A stretch of 64,000 nucleotides of DNA, from assembly GCA_051453625.1 (NCBI GenBank), contig JBOZIK010000001.1, positions 130,556,617-130,620,616 on the forward strand. The letters run 5' to 3'. Under the pieces are notes generated by a model that had not been told where the DNA came from, searched no databases, and saw only the letters and a program-made list of their open reading frames with translations. A program made the position numbers and the translations under genes. The DNA is from Welwitschia mirabilis (lineage: Eukaryota > Gnetophyta > Gnetopsida > Welwitschiales). Shown here one piece after another: positions 37,350-48,688 of the stretch (position 1 is the first letter of the stretch; each line of letters starts with the position of its first letter).

Positions 37350-37640
37350 CTAGGCTAATGAGCCAATGACCCCATAAATGTGCATTAAAAAAATGATTAT
37401 GAAAAGATAAACAAAAGAGAATAATATATCACTTCTCCAAATTCATATCACATTAATTACTAATTGGGTTTAGTTAACTACACTGGGGCTATGAACTCTC
37501 TTTGGCAATGTAGCTCTAACGATCTCCTTTACGATATAATCAATTGCATTGGGTCTATAAACACTCACTGATAATCCATTATCGATTTCTACATGAAACA
37601 ACATGCTTAACTCTGTTGGTAGAAAATGTCATAACAATAA
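37350..37640 (+). repeat. Conserved non-coding block, element A
   Basis: Shares 'gctaatgagcca', 'gaataatatatc', 'cttctccaaa', 'tagttaactacac', 'ggggctat' and 'aacaacatgcttaactct' with the equivalents at 16720, 57220 and (inverted) 50850. It lies about 0.7 kb before the polypurine tract. Confidence 0.78.
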
Positions 37641-38335
37641 ATGCTCAATGTTTTCAAAGGCTTAATTTAAAGACATATGCAAAGGTAGAAATTAAAAATA
37701 AAGGAATAACAAAGGTTGGAATCTAAGGATTTATGTGAACTGATATCTCTTAACCTTTATAGTTAGGATTCCTTTTGATTTCATAAATTTGTATAAGTTA
37801 CTTGGGATTTACTAAAATAAAATTTACAAAAATAAGAGTTATTAACTTAGGAAAGTTTGCTTATTTATTCATCAGTTTTTGGTTAAGTCCTTTAGCACAT
37901 GTTTATTTCCATCACCCATTGTGCTTCTTCACTGTTTTCACAAGAAATAATTCCTAAGGCATTAACTATTTTTATGGATTGACATTCCACTTAAATTTTC
38001 ACTATAGCTAGTTTTTCCTTTCTCTTAGCTTAGTTACACCACTTTGCATGGCTTTCAATAAAAGAACTCTTCATGATTTTTCAAAGGCTTATGTTCTTAA
38101 ATGACTTAAATGTTTTTTACTATAAACTTTAAGGAAAAAGTTACATTTTGGTTAGGGAGTATGGCATCTAGTTTTAATGTCAAACTTTTTTATTTTGATG
38201 CTTTAATTGGAAACAAGTATTTATAAAATTTTCAAAGTTTTATCACTCGCACACTTGATAGCTTTTTACATTGACAATTTTTCCATGTTTAACCATTTCA
38301 TTTTCAACTTTTTTCTAAGCCACTAGCAAAAGACT

Positions 38336-38345
38336 GATTAGGGGG
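38336..38345 (+). promoter_or_regulatory. Polypurine tract of element A
   Basis: GATTAGGGGG immediately precedes the start of the 3' LTR. The equivalents are AGTTAGAGGG on the minus strand in element C and AGTTAGGAAA in element B. Confidence 0.7.
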
Positions 38346-38906
38346 TACATTAACATGTAAAAATTAACATTATGATCAAGTTAAATAACTAATTAATCTT
38401 AATGAAAGACATTAATATAATTGATTTAACCATAAAAACATATCTTCTATTGATTTTTATAATAATTATGAACTTATCTAATGGACCATACATTTTTAGA
38501 TTAATTATGATAAATTGAAAGACATCACTTAAAATGAAGATTATCAGAGCTAATACACCAATGTTGTGTCTAAGACCATTGGCACCACTAGTCTTTCTAC
38601 CTCAATTACCTTCAAACTCATGTTTCGGTCTTGTCATGAAAGACTAAAATAGACGTAGTTATGTCTTCAATCCAATTCCACATAAAAATTAACTTATACT
38701 ATTAATGACACATGGCAGTGATGATGAGGGCTCACAAAGCAATAGTTAGTAGGGTTAAGTAGGATGACAGTGGAGACACATGACTGTGATAATAGTTGGT
38801 AGTATCATCAATATTCAAGAGCAATTGATGTTATCATAAGAATCTCTAGCAACTAGGAAAAAAAACAAGTTGTTCTAATTAATATCATAATTATGCAATT
38901 GTCCAC

Positions 38907-39696
38907 NNNNNNNNNNNNNNNNNNNNNNNNNNNNNNNNNNNNNNNNNNNNNNNNNNNNNNNNNNNNNNNNNNNNNNNNNNNNNNNNNNNNNNNNNNNNNN
39001 NNNNNNNNNNNNNNNNNNNNNNNNNNNNNNNNNNNNNNNNNNNNNNNNNNNNNNNNNNNNNNNNNNNNNNNNNNNNNNNNNNNNNNNNNNNNNNNNNNNN
39101 NNNNNNNNNNNNNNNNNNNNNNNNNNNNNNNNNNNNNNNNNNNNNNNNNNNNNNNNNNNNNNNNNNNNNNNNNNNNNNNNNNNNNNNNNNNNNNNNNNNN
39201 NNNNNNNNNNNNNNNNNNNNNNNNNNNNNNNNNNNNNNNNNNNNNNNNNNNNNNNNNNNNNNNNNNNNNNNNNNNNNNNNNNNNNNNNNNNNNNNNNNNN
39301 NNNNNNNNNNNNNNNNNNNNNNNNNNNNNNNNNNNNNNNNNNNNNNNNNNNNNNNNNNNNNNNNNNNNNNNNNNNNNNNNNNNNNNNNNNNNNNNNNNNN
39401 NNNNNNNNNNNNNNNNNNNNNNNNNNNNNNNNNNNNNNNNNNNNNNNNNNNNNNNNNNNNNNNNNNNNNNNNNNNNNNNNNNNNNNNNNNNNNNNNNNNN
39501 NNNNNNNNNNNNNNNNNNNNNNNNNNNNNNNNNNNNNNNNNNNNNNNNNNNNNNNNNNNNNNNNNNNNNNNNNNNNNNNNNNNNNNNNNNNNNNNNNNNN
39601 NNNNNNNNNNNNNNNNNNNNNNNNNNNNNNNNNNNNNNNNNNNNNNNNNNNNNNNNNNNNNNNNNNNNNNNNNNNNNNNNNNNNNNNNNNNNNNNN
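38907..39696. other. Assembly gap (790 N)
   Basis: Lies inside the element A 3' LTR. Any open reading frame crossing it is an artefact. Confidence 0.99.
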
Positions 39697-40066
39697 TTTA
39701 ATACATGATTTCTTTATCTTTTATTTCAAATCATAAGTCATTTTATATTTGAAATGTTTAGGAATCATTAAGACCTATTTTCATTTGAGTAAGCTCTTGA
39801 AAAACTTGATTTAAGTCTTTTAATTTTATGAATTTTAAGTACTAATATGCTTATTTTTAATTATTACTTTAAGGGCTTAGAAGATAAGTGGCAATTGAGT
39901 TTACCATTACTTAAATGGTGAATGAGATTACGTCATCATGATTTGAGCCAAAATACTTAATGGTTTAAGTGTGTTATAGAAAGGCATTGGACAACATTGG
40001 AGTGAAGGATTACTTGAAAGACGAATCAGTGATATGTTGGAGCTAGATTGCTTCCCTCCTATTTTA

Positions 40067-40272
40067 ATTCAAAGTCTTAAAACACAACTTGAAAATCACA
40101 CCTTTTATCTTTTCTTGTTNNNNNNNNNNNNNNNNNNNNNNNNNNNNNNNNNNNNNNNNNNNNNNNNNNNNNNNNNNNNNNNNNNNNNNNNNNNNNNNNN
40201 NNNNNNNNNNNNNNNNNNNATTCAAAGTCTTAAAACACAACTTGAAAATCACACCTTTTATCTTTTCTTGTT
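40067..40272. repeat. Identical 53-bp sequence on both sides of a 100-N gap
   Basis: Bases 40067-40119 and 40220-40272 are identical, starting ATTCAAAGTCTTAAAACACA. Other LTRs of the family have this segment once. The simplest reading is that two overlapping contigs were joined with a 100-N placeholder instead of being merged, so the gap is probably not real. Confidence 0.9.
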
Positions 40273-40408
40273 TTTATTATAATTTGCACTTAAGATAAAT
40301 TTATGTAAACTTATAAACCACTACCCACGTTATCTCTAAAAAAGAATGATAACTAAGTGCAAACTTAGTTTTAAATCTGGACATTATAAAACAACGCATA
40401 ATAGTACA

Positions 40409-41049
40409 TCTTTGCCTAGTACTAGAAGATTTGTAGCATATTTTTCTCTAGCATTATAAGATTTGTAATGCAATAATAAATATAATTTCTATAAGATGTG
40501 TAGTTATAATCTAACTACTTCTCTATGAAGTAATTCCCTACAATGGTAACTCCTTTATTAAGGAGGTTTTTTTTTGTAGGTCTCATTCCCAAGGTTTTCA
40601 TTAGGGAAATTTGATTTTATTATTAATGGGGGGATTACTAAGTAATAATAAGATGATTTTTTATTCTACACTTTGAGTAAAAAGTTACCCCTAGTGAAGT
40701 TCAATTTTAGGAGTATTTTCCTTTAAAGAAATCTTTGTAATTTATAAGATAGAAAGAGAAAAGTTAAGAAGTTGCTTCAAAAGTTATCTTACTCTTATTA
40801 CTTTTACTATCAAAGAAATTTTCCACCTTAAGAGAATGATAATATAAGGATTTACATGGTCCCTATAAGACATCTAATCTAAGTTTCTTTTTCTCCTAAT
40901 GTTTGAGATACAACTCGATTATGCTTATGTCTATAGATTTTTTAAAAGAAATGCAAGATCATCCTAGTTGATATATATCTTATGCAATTGAGTCTAACTT
41001 TGACTAATACTATCTAGAACTTATGTTATAGATAGGTTCCCAGAGCCAT
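40409..41049. other. Spacer with dispersed repeat copy
   Basis: Bases 40560-40790 resemble 27890-28080 ('ccctagtgaagtt' and nearby words). No coding frame. Confidence 0.5.
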
Positions 41050-42173
41050 TCTTGCACAGGGATAGTGTTGATAGAAATCGAGAAAGTGATTAAAGTGATT
41101 TCAATATGTGAGAGTATGTAAGTGGACTTAACACTCAAATAACTAACTTACACAAATAAAAGACCTCTATTTAAAGACACAATGCAAATTCTAGTTTAAA
41201 CCTTAAAAATGCTAAGTTCATTATAGCTCAAATTGTGGTGATATAATCTCATTTACCACATGAGTAGTGGTGAAATCTCTTTTTCACTTTTTGATCCATC
41301 AAAGGCTAATCACAAGCATGATAAATACAAAAATAAAAACCAAAAACCATCAATAAAATTCAAACTATGAAGTGAAAATATGCACAAGCAAGACTTACAC
41401 AAGAATATAAATAACCTAAAAATATTAGAGCTTCAGTAAAGTATTAAAAGTATGAAGTAACTCATAAATTATAATTAATAAAAAAAATACTATCATTTAT
41501 TATTAAAACATGGAATTATAGTACATTAATGCAAGAAATATAAGGCCTAATTACAAAAACATTAAGCTAGGCTTGGGACTAGTCCATTCCAAAAAAGGGA
41601 ATTTAGAACAACATGCTGAAAGACTCCTTTACTACAAGGATAATCACTCTTGTTATGTGATGATTTATAAAGTAAGGCACTTTTCCCTTTTTATATTTGA
41701 GGCTAATATTGGGATAGTTGGGGTCTTTTATTCCTTTATGTTAGATGGAATGGTTAAGGTTCCATCTTGTAGTATTTGGTGAAGTGATTATAATGTTCAT
41801 CTTATAACATTTGGTGGAGTGATTAAAATCTTTATCCTATAGCATTTGGTGAAATAGTTGAAATATTTATCCTGTAGCATCTGTTGGGGACTATTATGAA
41901 GAGTTCAACCCATGGCCTTTCTAGCATGATTCCTCCACTAATTAGTACCACCTCCACATGTCTTTAGTGTAATCATCAATTAATGTAGAGTTGTATTCAT
42001 CTTTAGAGATGTGTTTCAAAATATGACTAAAAGCCTAAAAAAATTATGGGTAAAAGCATAAATTCACATATGGCATAAGACATTTTTTTTGATAAAACTA
42101 TTAAATTAATGTCTTTGCCTATGCTAAATTGGCCTGATATACTTGAGACAAATATCAATTTTAACATGTTGTT
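41050..42173 (-). repeat. Solo LTR of the A/B/C gypsy family
   Basis: The right end, read on the minus strand, gives AACATGTTAAAATTGATATT, matching the family LTR start (TAACATGTAAAAATTAACAT). The 41220-41270 segment has the family's 'ggtgatataatctcattta' words. There is no gag or protease on either side, so it is best read as a solo LTR left by recombination between two LTRs. The left edge is approximate. Confidence 0.65.
41764..41889. repeat. 35-bp tandem repeat, about 3.6 copies, inside the solo LTR
   Basis: Units start at 41764, 41799, 41834 and 41869 (partial), each beginning ATC[CT]T[AG]TA[AG] and containing CATTTGGTG or a near variant. Related words recur on the plus strand in element B's LTR at 58690-58850, so the minisatellite belongs to the LTR family. 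Confidence 0.85.
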
Positions 42174-44449
42174 ATCCAAAAAAAAAGTAATTTTTTTTAA
42201 GAAAGTGGTGAAAACATTCTATTGATGAATTAAATAACATCAAAAAGAATAAAAGGAGAAGAGTAGAAAATATTTTAGCCTTAGGATGTTTTCCATGCTT
42301 TGTAGTATGTAATATCTTGGGATCATACATTAGCATTAATATTTCTAAGACCCTTATGAAAATTCTATTCTATTAATACATTAAGGAAGGGGAAGGGAAA
42401 TATGATAAAAATAAGAGACCTTCATGATTTTTTTTTTTTAGGAGGTTTTATGTTAGAACCTAAAAATATATTTTATTAAAGAAAAAAATATCAATATAGA
42501 TAAGTTGAATTTAGACTACGAAATTTACTAGTACATAAAAATAAAATTCTTAGAGAAATAGCATTCAAAAACTAAGAATAAAAACAAGAAACAAACTCAT
42601 AAGGCTTAAGTAATTACTATAAGTACTATATTAATTACTCCCATTTTATATGAATTTTTTTAGCTTAAACCTAGGCTTGAAAATCTACACTCCATAAGAT
42701 TTGATATTTATCTATCATAGGAATTTTAGAGTTATGTTCAAGATGCTAAAAAAAAAAACTTTCTAATCAATATTTCAAATGTTATGTAAGATTAAAGATC
42801 AAAGATATATTCATATAAGAAAAATATATTATAAAACTTAGGAATGTCTTAAAAAAATAATATACATAATGGTTGGTTGAGAATCACCATTAAAGATATA
42901 ATTCTAGTTTTATGCATTCTAAGAAGTTCTACAATAAAAGAAAATATGCTCAAAAGAATTGTAGCATTACAAAAAGAAGATTTTATGGAAGCAAATTCTA
43001 ACTTATGTAAATGATCACCACTAGGAAAGATTCAATGGAGTAGTTATCATAAAAAAAAGAAAAAAAGAATGTTTTGAAATATAAGACATTTCTATTATTT
43101 TCCCCTAAGAAATAGGTAATTATATTAGAAGCAAAAAAGCATAACTAATAGAAAGTTACAAGATAGCTTAGAAGCTTTTTTTCCAGTTTCTGTAGAAATC
43201 ACATTGATACTAAAAGCTCCAAACATCTACATCTAACTTTGTTAAATGATTCTCCTAGTTTCAATCTAATAAGGTTTTAAATCAAAGGATTAGCAACAAA
43301 TTTATACTCATTTGGCCATATTTTTTGGGAGGGATTTGTGTAATGGAAATGACCATAATGGGATCTTCATCTATATCTTTCTATTCTTCTTCATCTGCAC
43401 CGTTTTCTTGTTTTTCATACTACTCAAGCAGATTTCTTTTATTCCTTGAACTGTAGACATGTTGCTAGTGCACATGTCTAGAATGGAAAATATGAATTCT
43501 TCATCACTCTCTGTGTAACTTGAACCTTGCCATAAAAGTTATTTCTACACTAGACCATAGAAGTATCATGTAAGAATAACATCATCAATTTGAAGCTCTC
43601 TTTAGAAGATGAGTCAAATAAGTCCTTTCTTCCTTACTTTTTCGCTATCTAAAAACTAATGTAATAAATCTAAAAGGAAGAATGGGAGATTTATCTAGAA
43701 TTCACCCATCATATATTTCAGGAAGTGGAAATGAGGCTCATTGGTTTTATCAAAGTGTCCTTCTAAAGTAGCTATTTCATAATAAGAGTTATCCATGCAT
43801 CAAAAGAATAAAGGAGATCTTTCTTCTTATACCTGCAACCTCTTTCTTGAGGGATTTGCTGATAAGGGATTTGCTGATAACTTTCTCAAACTGAGGAATG
43901 ATTGAAAAATTTGGGACTTCTCTCTTTATCTCTATTCCCTGAGGACCTTTTTAAATAACATCACTAATACAGGTGATATTAATATAAATTATAGCATTAC
44001 CCACAAAGAAAGATCTTCCATTCTAATTTTTGAAGAATTTCTTTGATAGAAATGGATCATGCCCTCTCAAGATGAGAACATATGAAGCTCATCCCACTAC
44101 TTGGGAAGACTCCATATCTACTTGTGAACGAAGGGAGAAATATGCTTTATTGGTTCAATGCAAAGTGCCTTTTCAATGTCTTCTAGCATACTCATGATGC
44201 AAATGTACTCAAGCTATATAGTGTGGATGTTTTCTATTATGCACTCAGTCTATTATAAGGGATGTTTTCAGTGGAAGGTAATGCACTCTTTTTAAAATCT
44301 CAAAATTTAATCAATTCTCCAATTTAATTCATAATTTTAATATGATGTTTATAAATAGAGAGAACCTCATTTTTAAAATTATGCTGCATCTATTTTTTCA
44401 AATAATCCATGATCTAATGATAATAGCATTCTCATCTTTATAGTTATAG
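42174..44449. other. Unassigned AT-rich DNA
   Basis: No domain was recognised. The right part may be the 3' portion of the LINE. A 17-bp direct duplication of GGGATTTGCTGATAA occurs near 43853-43880. Confidence 0.45.
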
Positions 44450-45660
44450 AAACTATTGAGCCCAACACTAGAAGGAGTATTAACCTAAAGTAAGGATTAA
44501 AAACTTTGGGAGAAGGAATAATGATTATAAAGGTGGAGTTAAGTGTCATTGTCCTTATAATAAGAAGGGAAACCTTGGTTAATTCTAAAAACTTTCTTAA
44601 TAAGTTTATCAGTAGTTGAAATACAAGATTTTATGATATAGCACCAAAGTAGTTAGAACTTCTCAAAATTTTAAAGTTTTCAAAGGTTGGACCACTTGTT
44701 TTTGTACTCCAAGAGATTATGATAGATCTTACAAATACTGATTTTCCCATTTTGAATATGCAATTCTATATATTGGCTTTCATTTTTCAAGAGTTGAGGC
44801 TAGATAATTCTACTGAATCTTTTCATATACTTCTAAAAAAAATACTTGTCTTTATCATAGTAGTATTCCTTTAAAAAATTTAATCTAAGAAGTGTTTTCG
44901 CCTATATACATTTTAAAAACATGCTTACTAAGAAGACATTGATTGATATCTTTGATTTTCCTTACTCCTAAACCTTCCACTTTTTTGGGCATGGATATTT
45001 CTTTAAAATAATGAGATAAATTTTTTTGTAAGACTTTTCCCTCACCATATAAGATCTTTAATGATATTGTTAATAATACTGGCAAGCTTAATAAATATAT
45101 AAAGTCAGTTAGCTAGATAGACTATCATGCTTACCAAATAAGATTTTGCTGTAAGAATCTTTCTTGCACTTGAAAAAATTGGTTATACCATCCTAAAAAC
45201 CTTTCTTATATTCTGTTAATCATTCAATTCCAAATGCTAACCATGAGTTTCTTGATATCTAGAGGAATACCCAGGTATGAATAGGGAAAATTAGCTAAAT
45301 AGTATTACAAAATTTTAAGAATGTCTTTCCTCCTTTACTTTAGACTATTTAGTAAAATAAGCTTTGATTTATCTAAATTAACTTTTAAACCTAATAAATA
45401 AGAAAGTCCTTAAATACATGATGAAATTTACGAGCCTTAGGAACACTAGAATCTAGACATAGGATGGTGTTATCTACAAATTAAAAAAAAAAAATCTAAT
45501 AAGTTGGTGCTAGTGCTGTAGTCATGATTTTATGCTAGAGAACTAGTCTAGCCAAAGTTCCCATAACTAGAACAAATAAAGTTATTAGTAGAAGGTTACC
45601 TTGATACAATCTTCTATAGTCTTGAAAATAACCATATCTCTCCTTATTTACTATTACTAA
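44450..45660 (-). mobile_element. L1-type LINE fragment (RT C-terminus and zf-RVT)
   Basis: The minus strand carries, in order, GLKVNLDKSKLILL (about 45385-45345), YLGIPL (about 45265), then an open 66-codon stretch (45085-44885) with HYFKEISMPKKVEGLGVRKI and DINQCLLSKHVFKM. These match the plant LINE blocks GLKINxxKS, YLGLPLG and KP..GGLGI.....N.ALLGKW. Near 44800-44570 are traces of the zinc-finger RVT region. The endonuclease and RT catalytic loop are missing, and frames are broken. It ends where element B begins. Confidence 0.82.
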
Positions 45661-46949
45661 GAAGTTTAGCATTAAAATGTAGAATGAGATCAATTGTCAG
45701 AGATAATGGCACAAAAGCTTCCTAGAAGGAGTACAACTTTACTTTCTTATAAGCTTTTAGTTTTGTTTTACATTTTTCTAGTGATTGGTACGAGTCCTTT
45801 CTAGTGAAATCCAAACTGAACCTTTTTTTTTTTCGAGTGTTTGTTTCCCTTTTCTTTTTATTTACAATGGTTGGTACTATTCTATTTCAAGTGATACTCG
45901 AACTATTCTAGTTTAGAATTTTCTTTAGTTTTTTTTTTTTTTTTAACTCTATCTAGATCTATATTTCATATCAAAAATTTGTGTCATATGTCTAACAAAT
46001 TTTTTATAGGTTACAACCAAAGGCGAAAAACTAGATATTTAAATCACCTCTTTTGTATGCTTTCTTTTTAAACTTTGCAATTTTAATTCAATAGTTTAAG
46101 TTTTTGTCTAGTAAACTTAGTAATTTTATTATTCTAAAATGCTAAAAATGAAAAAAAATTTATGATTTTCCTTCCACAATTGTTGTTTAATTTTTCCTAC
46201 CATTTATGTTTTTGTAATTTTTTTCAATTATCCCATTGCTTAGATTAATTTGCATGAACTTGATGAACCTAACATATACTTCCTAAATTGTAATTCTAAG
46301 TTAAACTTGTGTCCTGAATTGTAATTCAAAGTTAAACTTATGCCTCTACCTTTCCTAGCTGGCAATGTTGGTCTTTTTGTGTGAAGTCTTTTAGTTTGAA
46401 AAACCTTTTATTATTCAGGTTCTATTTAAAACATTTCCTAAATTTGTTTAAAACTTGTTTGGACCTTTCATGCCTTAGTTTAGATGTAAATTAGGTAAAT
46501 TAATTAGAAACCCCTTCAACACTATGAACCCCTAACAATGAACAAAATGAAGAATAGAGAATCCCACATGAAAACTAACCTAATGATGATATTCAAAGAA
46601 AATAAGGATCTTCATCCCAATAGGAGAACTTAAATCCTCAATCCAGTTTCCAACACCTCTTAAACATATCATGGTCAAACCAAGAAATAATAGACCAACT
46701 AAATCCCTACTACCATAGTTAAGAAATAGCTAGAAATTAAAACCAAAACAATGCAACCAACAACCCCCTTAAGCAAACCCTTCATGACTACCTTTAATCT
46801 CAATGCTTAGGAACATGCATAGTACAGCCATCTAGGTTTCAAAGGTTAGAATTCAAGTCATCCATCATCCAATTATTACCTCACTTTTAAGGTTTAGAAT
46901 CAGAGGATTCATACTAACACCTCAAGGAGTTCGAATGTGTGTTATTAAT

Positions 46950-48250
46950 TGTACCCCAATATCTCAATACTTATGACAACCCTCAGGCTCATGTTTTTTC
47001 CATTATCCCTACAAGAAAAAGCTAAATTATGGCTCTACATCCTTTAGCCCTTATCCATTAAACTAATCCAATTTAAATAATGCTTTCATATTAGAAGTCT
47101 TTCCAACCTATAAAATAAATGCCTTAAGGTGAGAAATAATGAATTCTCAACAAAAGTACCATGATACTTTTTTCCAAGCCTTAAAAAGATTTAAGGATTT
47201 TCTACAAAAGCATCCATAGAATAGATTGGAGTCAGGGAATGAAAATAGCTTCTCTTACTATGAGTTATCTATATATAATAAGTAGCCAGTAAAGATTATA
47301 AGGAGAGGTAATTTTCTTAGTATGCCATTAGATGAAGTTTGGGACTACCTTAAAACTATAACTGAGAGCTCTAAAAATTAGAAGAAGCTAAGTGAACTAT
47401 ATAGGTTCCATCATTTAGCTAGATCCATAAGTGTGTCTAAGATGCCTGATAATTTTGAAGTTAATAATAGGATATATGGGTTAATGAGAAGAGTAGAATC
47501 TTTGTCTTCTTAACCTACACCTTTAACCACAAAATGTGAATGACTAATTTGCCACATAAACATCCACAAAATAGCTAAGTGTCCATTCATTCCTCTATTT
47601 CAACACGTTGTAAATGAGTAAGTTAACATAGTAGAACATCAATAGCAAAATCAGAAAAATAGCCCATACTCAAAGACCCAAAATCTTAGATAAAAGAATC
47701 ACCCCAACTTTTCTTGAAAGTAATATGACTTGTATAGTCAAAATTAAAACAATTAACTAATAAATTCATTCCATTTATTATCTTGTCATCCCTTCTTATT
47801 AGGCTACTAAAAACCCTCTTCACTTATTCCATTGGAGGAATCATTAAGAAATTTCATAGATATCCAAATCCGAATCAACCATGATCACATCCAAACTAAC
47901 TAGAACCATGAAAGAATTCTTAAGAAATATTCCTCCATCCTAAGCAACCTAGAACAAACTCCTCAAATCAACACCTAAATGCTTCAATAAATTCTATCTT
48001 CTCTAAACCAAAGAAAACCTTAAAAACCCTCTATGAGCTCATAGCCAAATACAAAAGGAGTTAGATTCATAGAAGGAGAGTTGATCCAAATCAAACAAAC
48101 TAAATCCATTCACCTCTGAAGTAGCAAATAGATAAATCAAGGAATAGAGTCGAGTCAATGTAAGAATGAAAAATCATCTATTACAATGAATGAGGGGAAG
48201 AAAAAAGTAAAACACACAAAGATACCTACAACTTCTTATGGAGAAAATTT
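46950..48250 (+). pseudogene. Element B gag
   Basis: Blocks include MPLDEVWDYLKT at about 47325, then RSISVSKMPDNFEVNNRIYG, and the zinc knuckle region near 47545-47585 reading LICHINIHKIAKC, where the first Cys codon has become a stop. EESLRNF-type text follows near 47840. Homologous to the gag of elements A and C. Stops are numerous. Confidence 0.78.
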
Positions 48251-48579
48251 ACCCTATTTCTAAGCATTGAATAAGCAAATAGTAAAAGACTTAGAAAATC
48301 CTTACCTACCTACTAAGATCCTTCATTTTTGTAATGACTTAGAAAGAAGAACATAAAGAAACAATGGCTAAAGGCCTTAAAAATTTTTAAGGAATTCAAA
48401 ATCACAATGCCTCTTATAGAAATAATTAAACAACTACCCTCATATGTGAAATTCCTTAAGGATATGTGCATAGTGAAGATAAGTATGAATGTTAAAAATA
48501 AAGCCGTCTTATCCTAATAGACCAACATGATGATTCAAAACCAATTTTCATCTAATTATAAAGATCCTAATTATCTGAC

Positions 48580-48688
48580 GATAACCATTAGAATTGGAGA
48601 CAAAAATATTAAGTAAGCCTTGTTGAACCATAGAGAAAGTATTAATATGCTACTACGTCATGTGTATAAAGAACTTAGCTTAAATGAT
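48580..48688 (+). pseudogene. Element B protease, first part
   Basis: Reads LLNHRESINMLL, then VYKELSLND, with the catalytic Asp replaced by Asn. The frame runs straight into the target-site duplication, and continues at 56104 with NDLKNSK. Confidence 0.82.
48684..48688. repeat. Target-site duplication, left copy (ATGAT)
   Basis: ATGAT flanks element C on the left. The identical right copy is at 56104-56108. Removing 48689-56108 restores one continuous reading through the protease codons for LNDLKN. Confidence 0.9.

Larger units (their letters stand above)
32600..40408 (+). mobile_element. Gypsy gag-protease element A (no RT or integrase)
   Basis: The order is: 5' LTR (right part clear from about 32630, ending about 33450), tRNA-Asp-type primer site (33453-33470), gag (about 34980-36030), protease (about 36420-36780), conserved non-coding block (37350-37640), polypurine tract (38336-38345), 3' LTR (about 38346-40408). 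The internal region is about 4.9 kb and contains no trace of RT, RNase H or integrase. Elements B and C share the same layout, so this is not a private deletion. The outer edge of the 5' LTR is unresolved. Confidence 0.8.
38346..40408 (+). repeat. Element A 3' LTR, containing two gaps
   Basis: The start resembles the other LTRs of the family (ATTAACATGTAAAAATTAAC). The end is near 'ataatagtaca' at 40408. Two N gaps (38907-39696 and 40120-40219) fall inside, which is why it appears longer than its relatives (about 1.35 kb). Confidence 0.72.
45685..48688 (+). mobile_element. Gypsy element B, left part (no 5' LTR)
   Basis: Begins at a decayed tRNA-Asp-type primer site (about 45685-45703, ending ATTGTCAGAGA), followed by a leader similar to element A's, gag (about 46950-48250) and the first third of the protease. 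At 48688 it is interrupted by element C and resumes at 56104. The LINE lies directly upstream, so the 5' LTR is gone. Confidence 0.8.

Noticed and set aside
38893-39708. Long open reading frame of 271 codons
   Set aside because: It consists almost entirely of undetermined bases in an N gap.
40034-40298. Three overlapping short reading frames with an internal repeat
   Set aside because: They cross a 100-N gap with the same 53 bases on both sides, inside an LTR.
41573-41782. 69-codon plus-strand open frame
   Set aside because: It lies inside the solo LTR and runs into the 35-bp minisatellite.
41764-41889. Possible CRISPR-like array
   Set aside because: The 35-bp units are directly adjacent with no spacers, the units are diverged, and the setting is a plant LTR.
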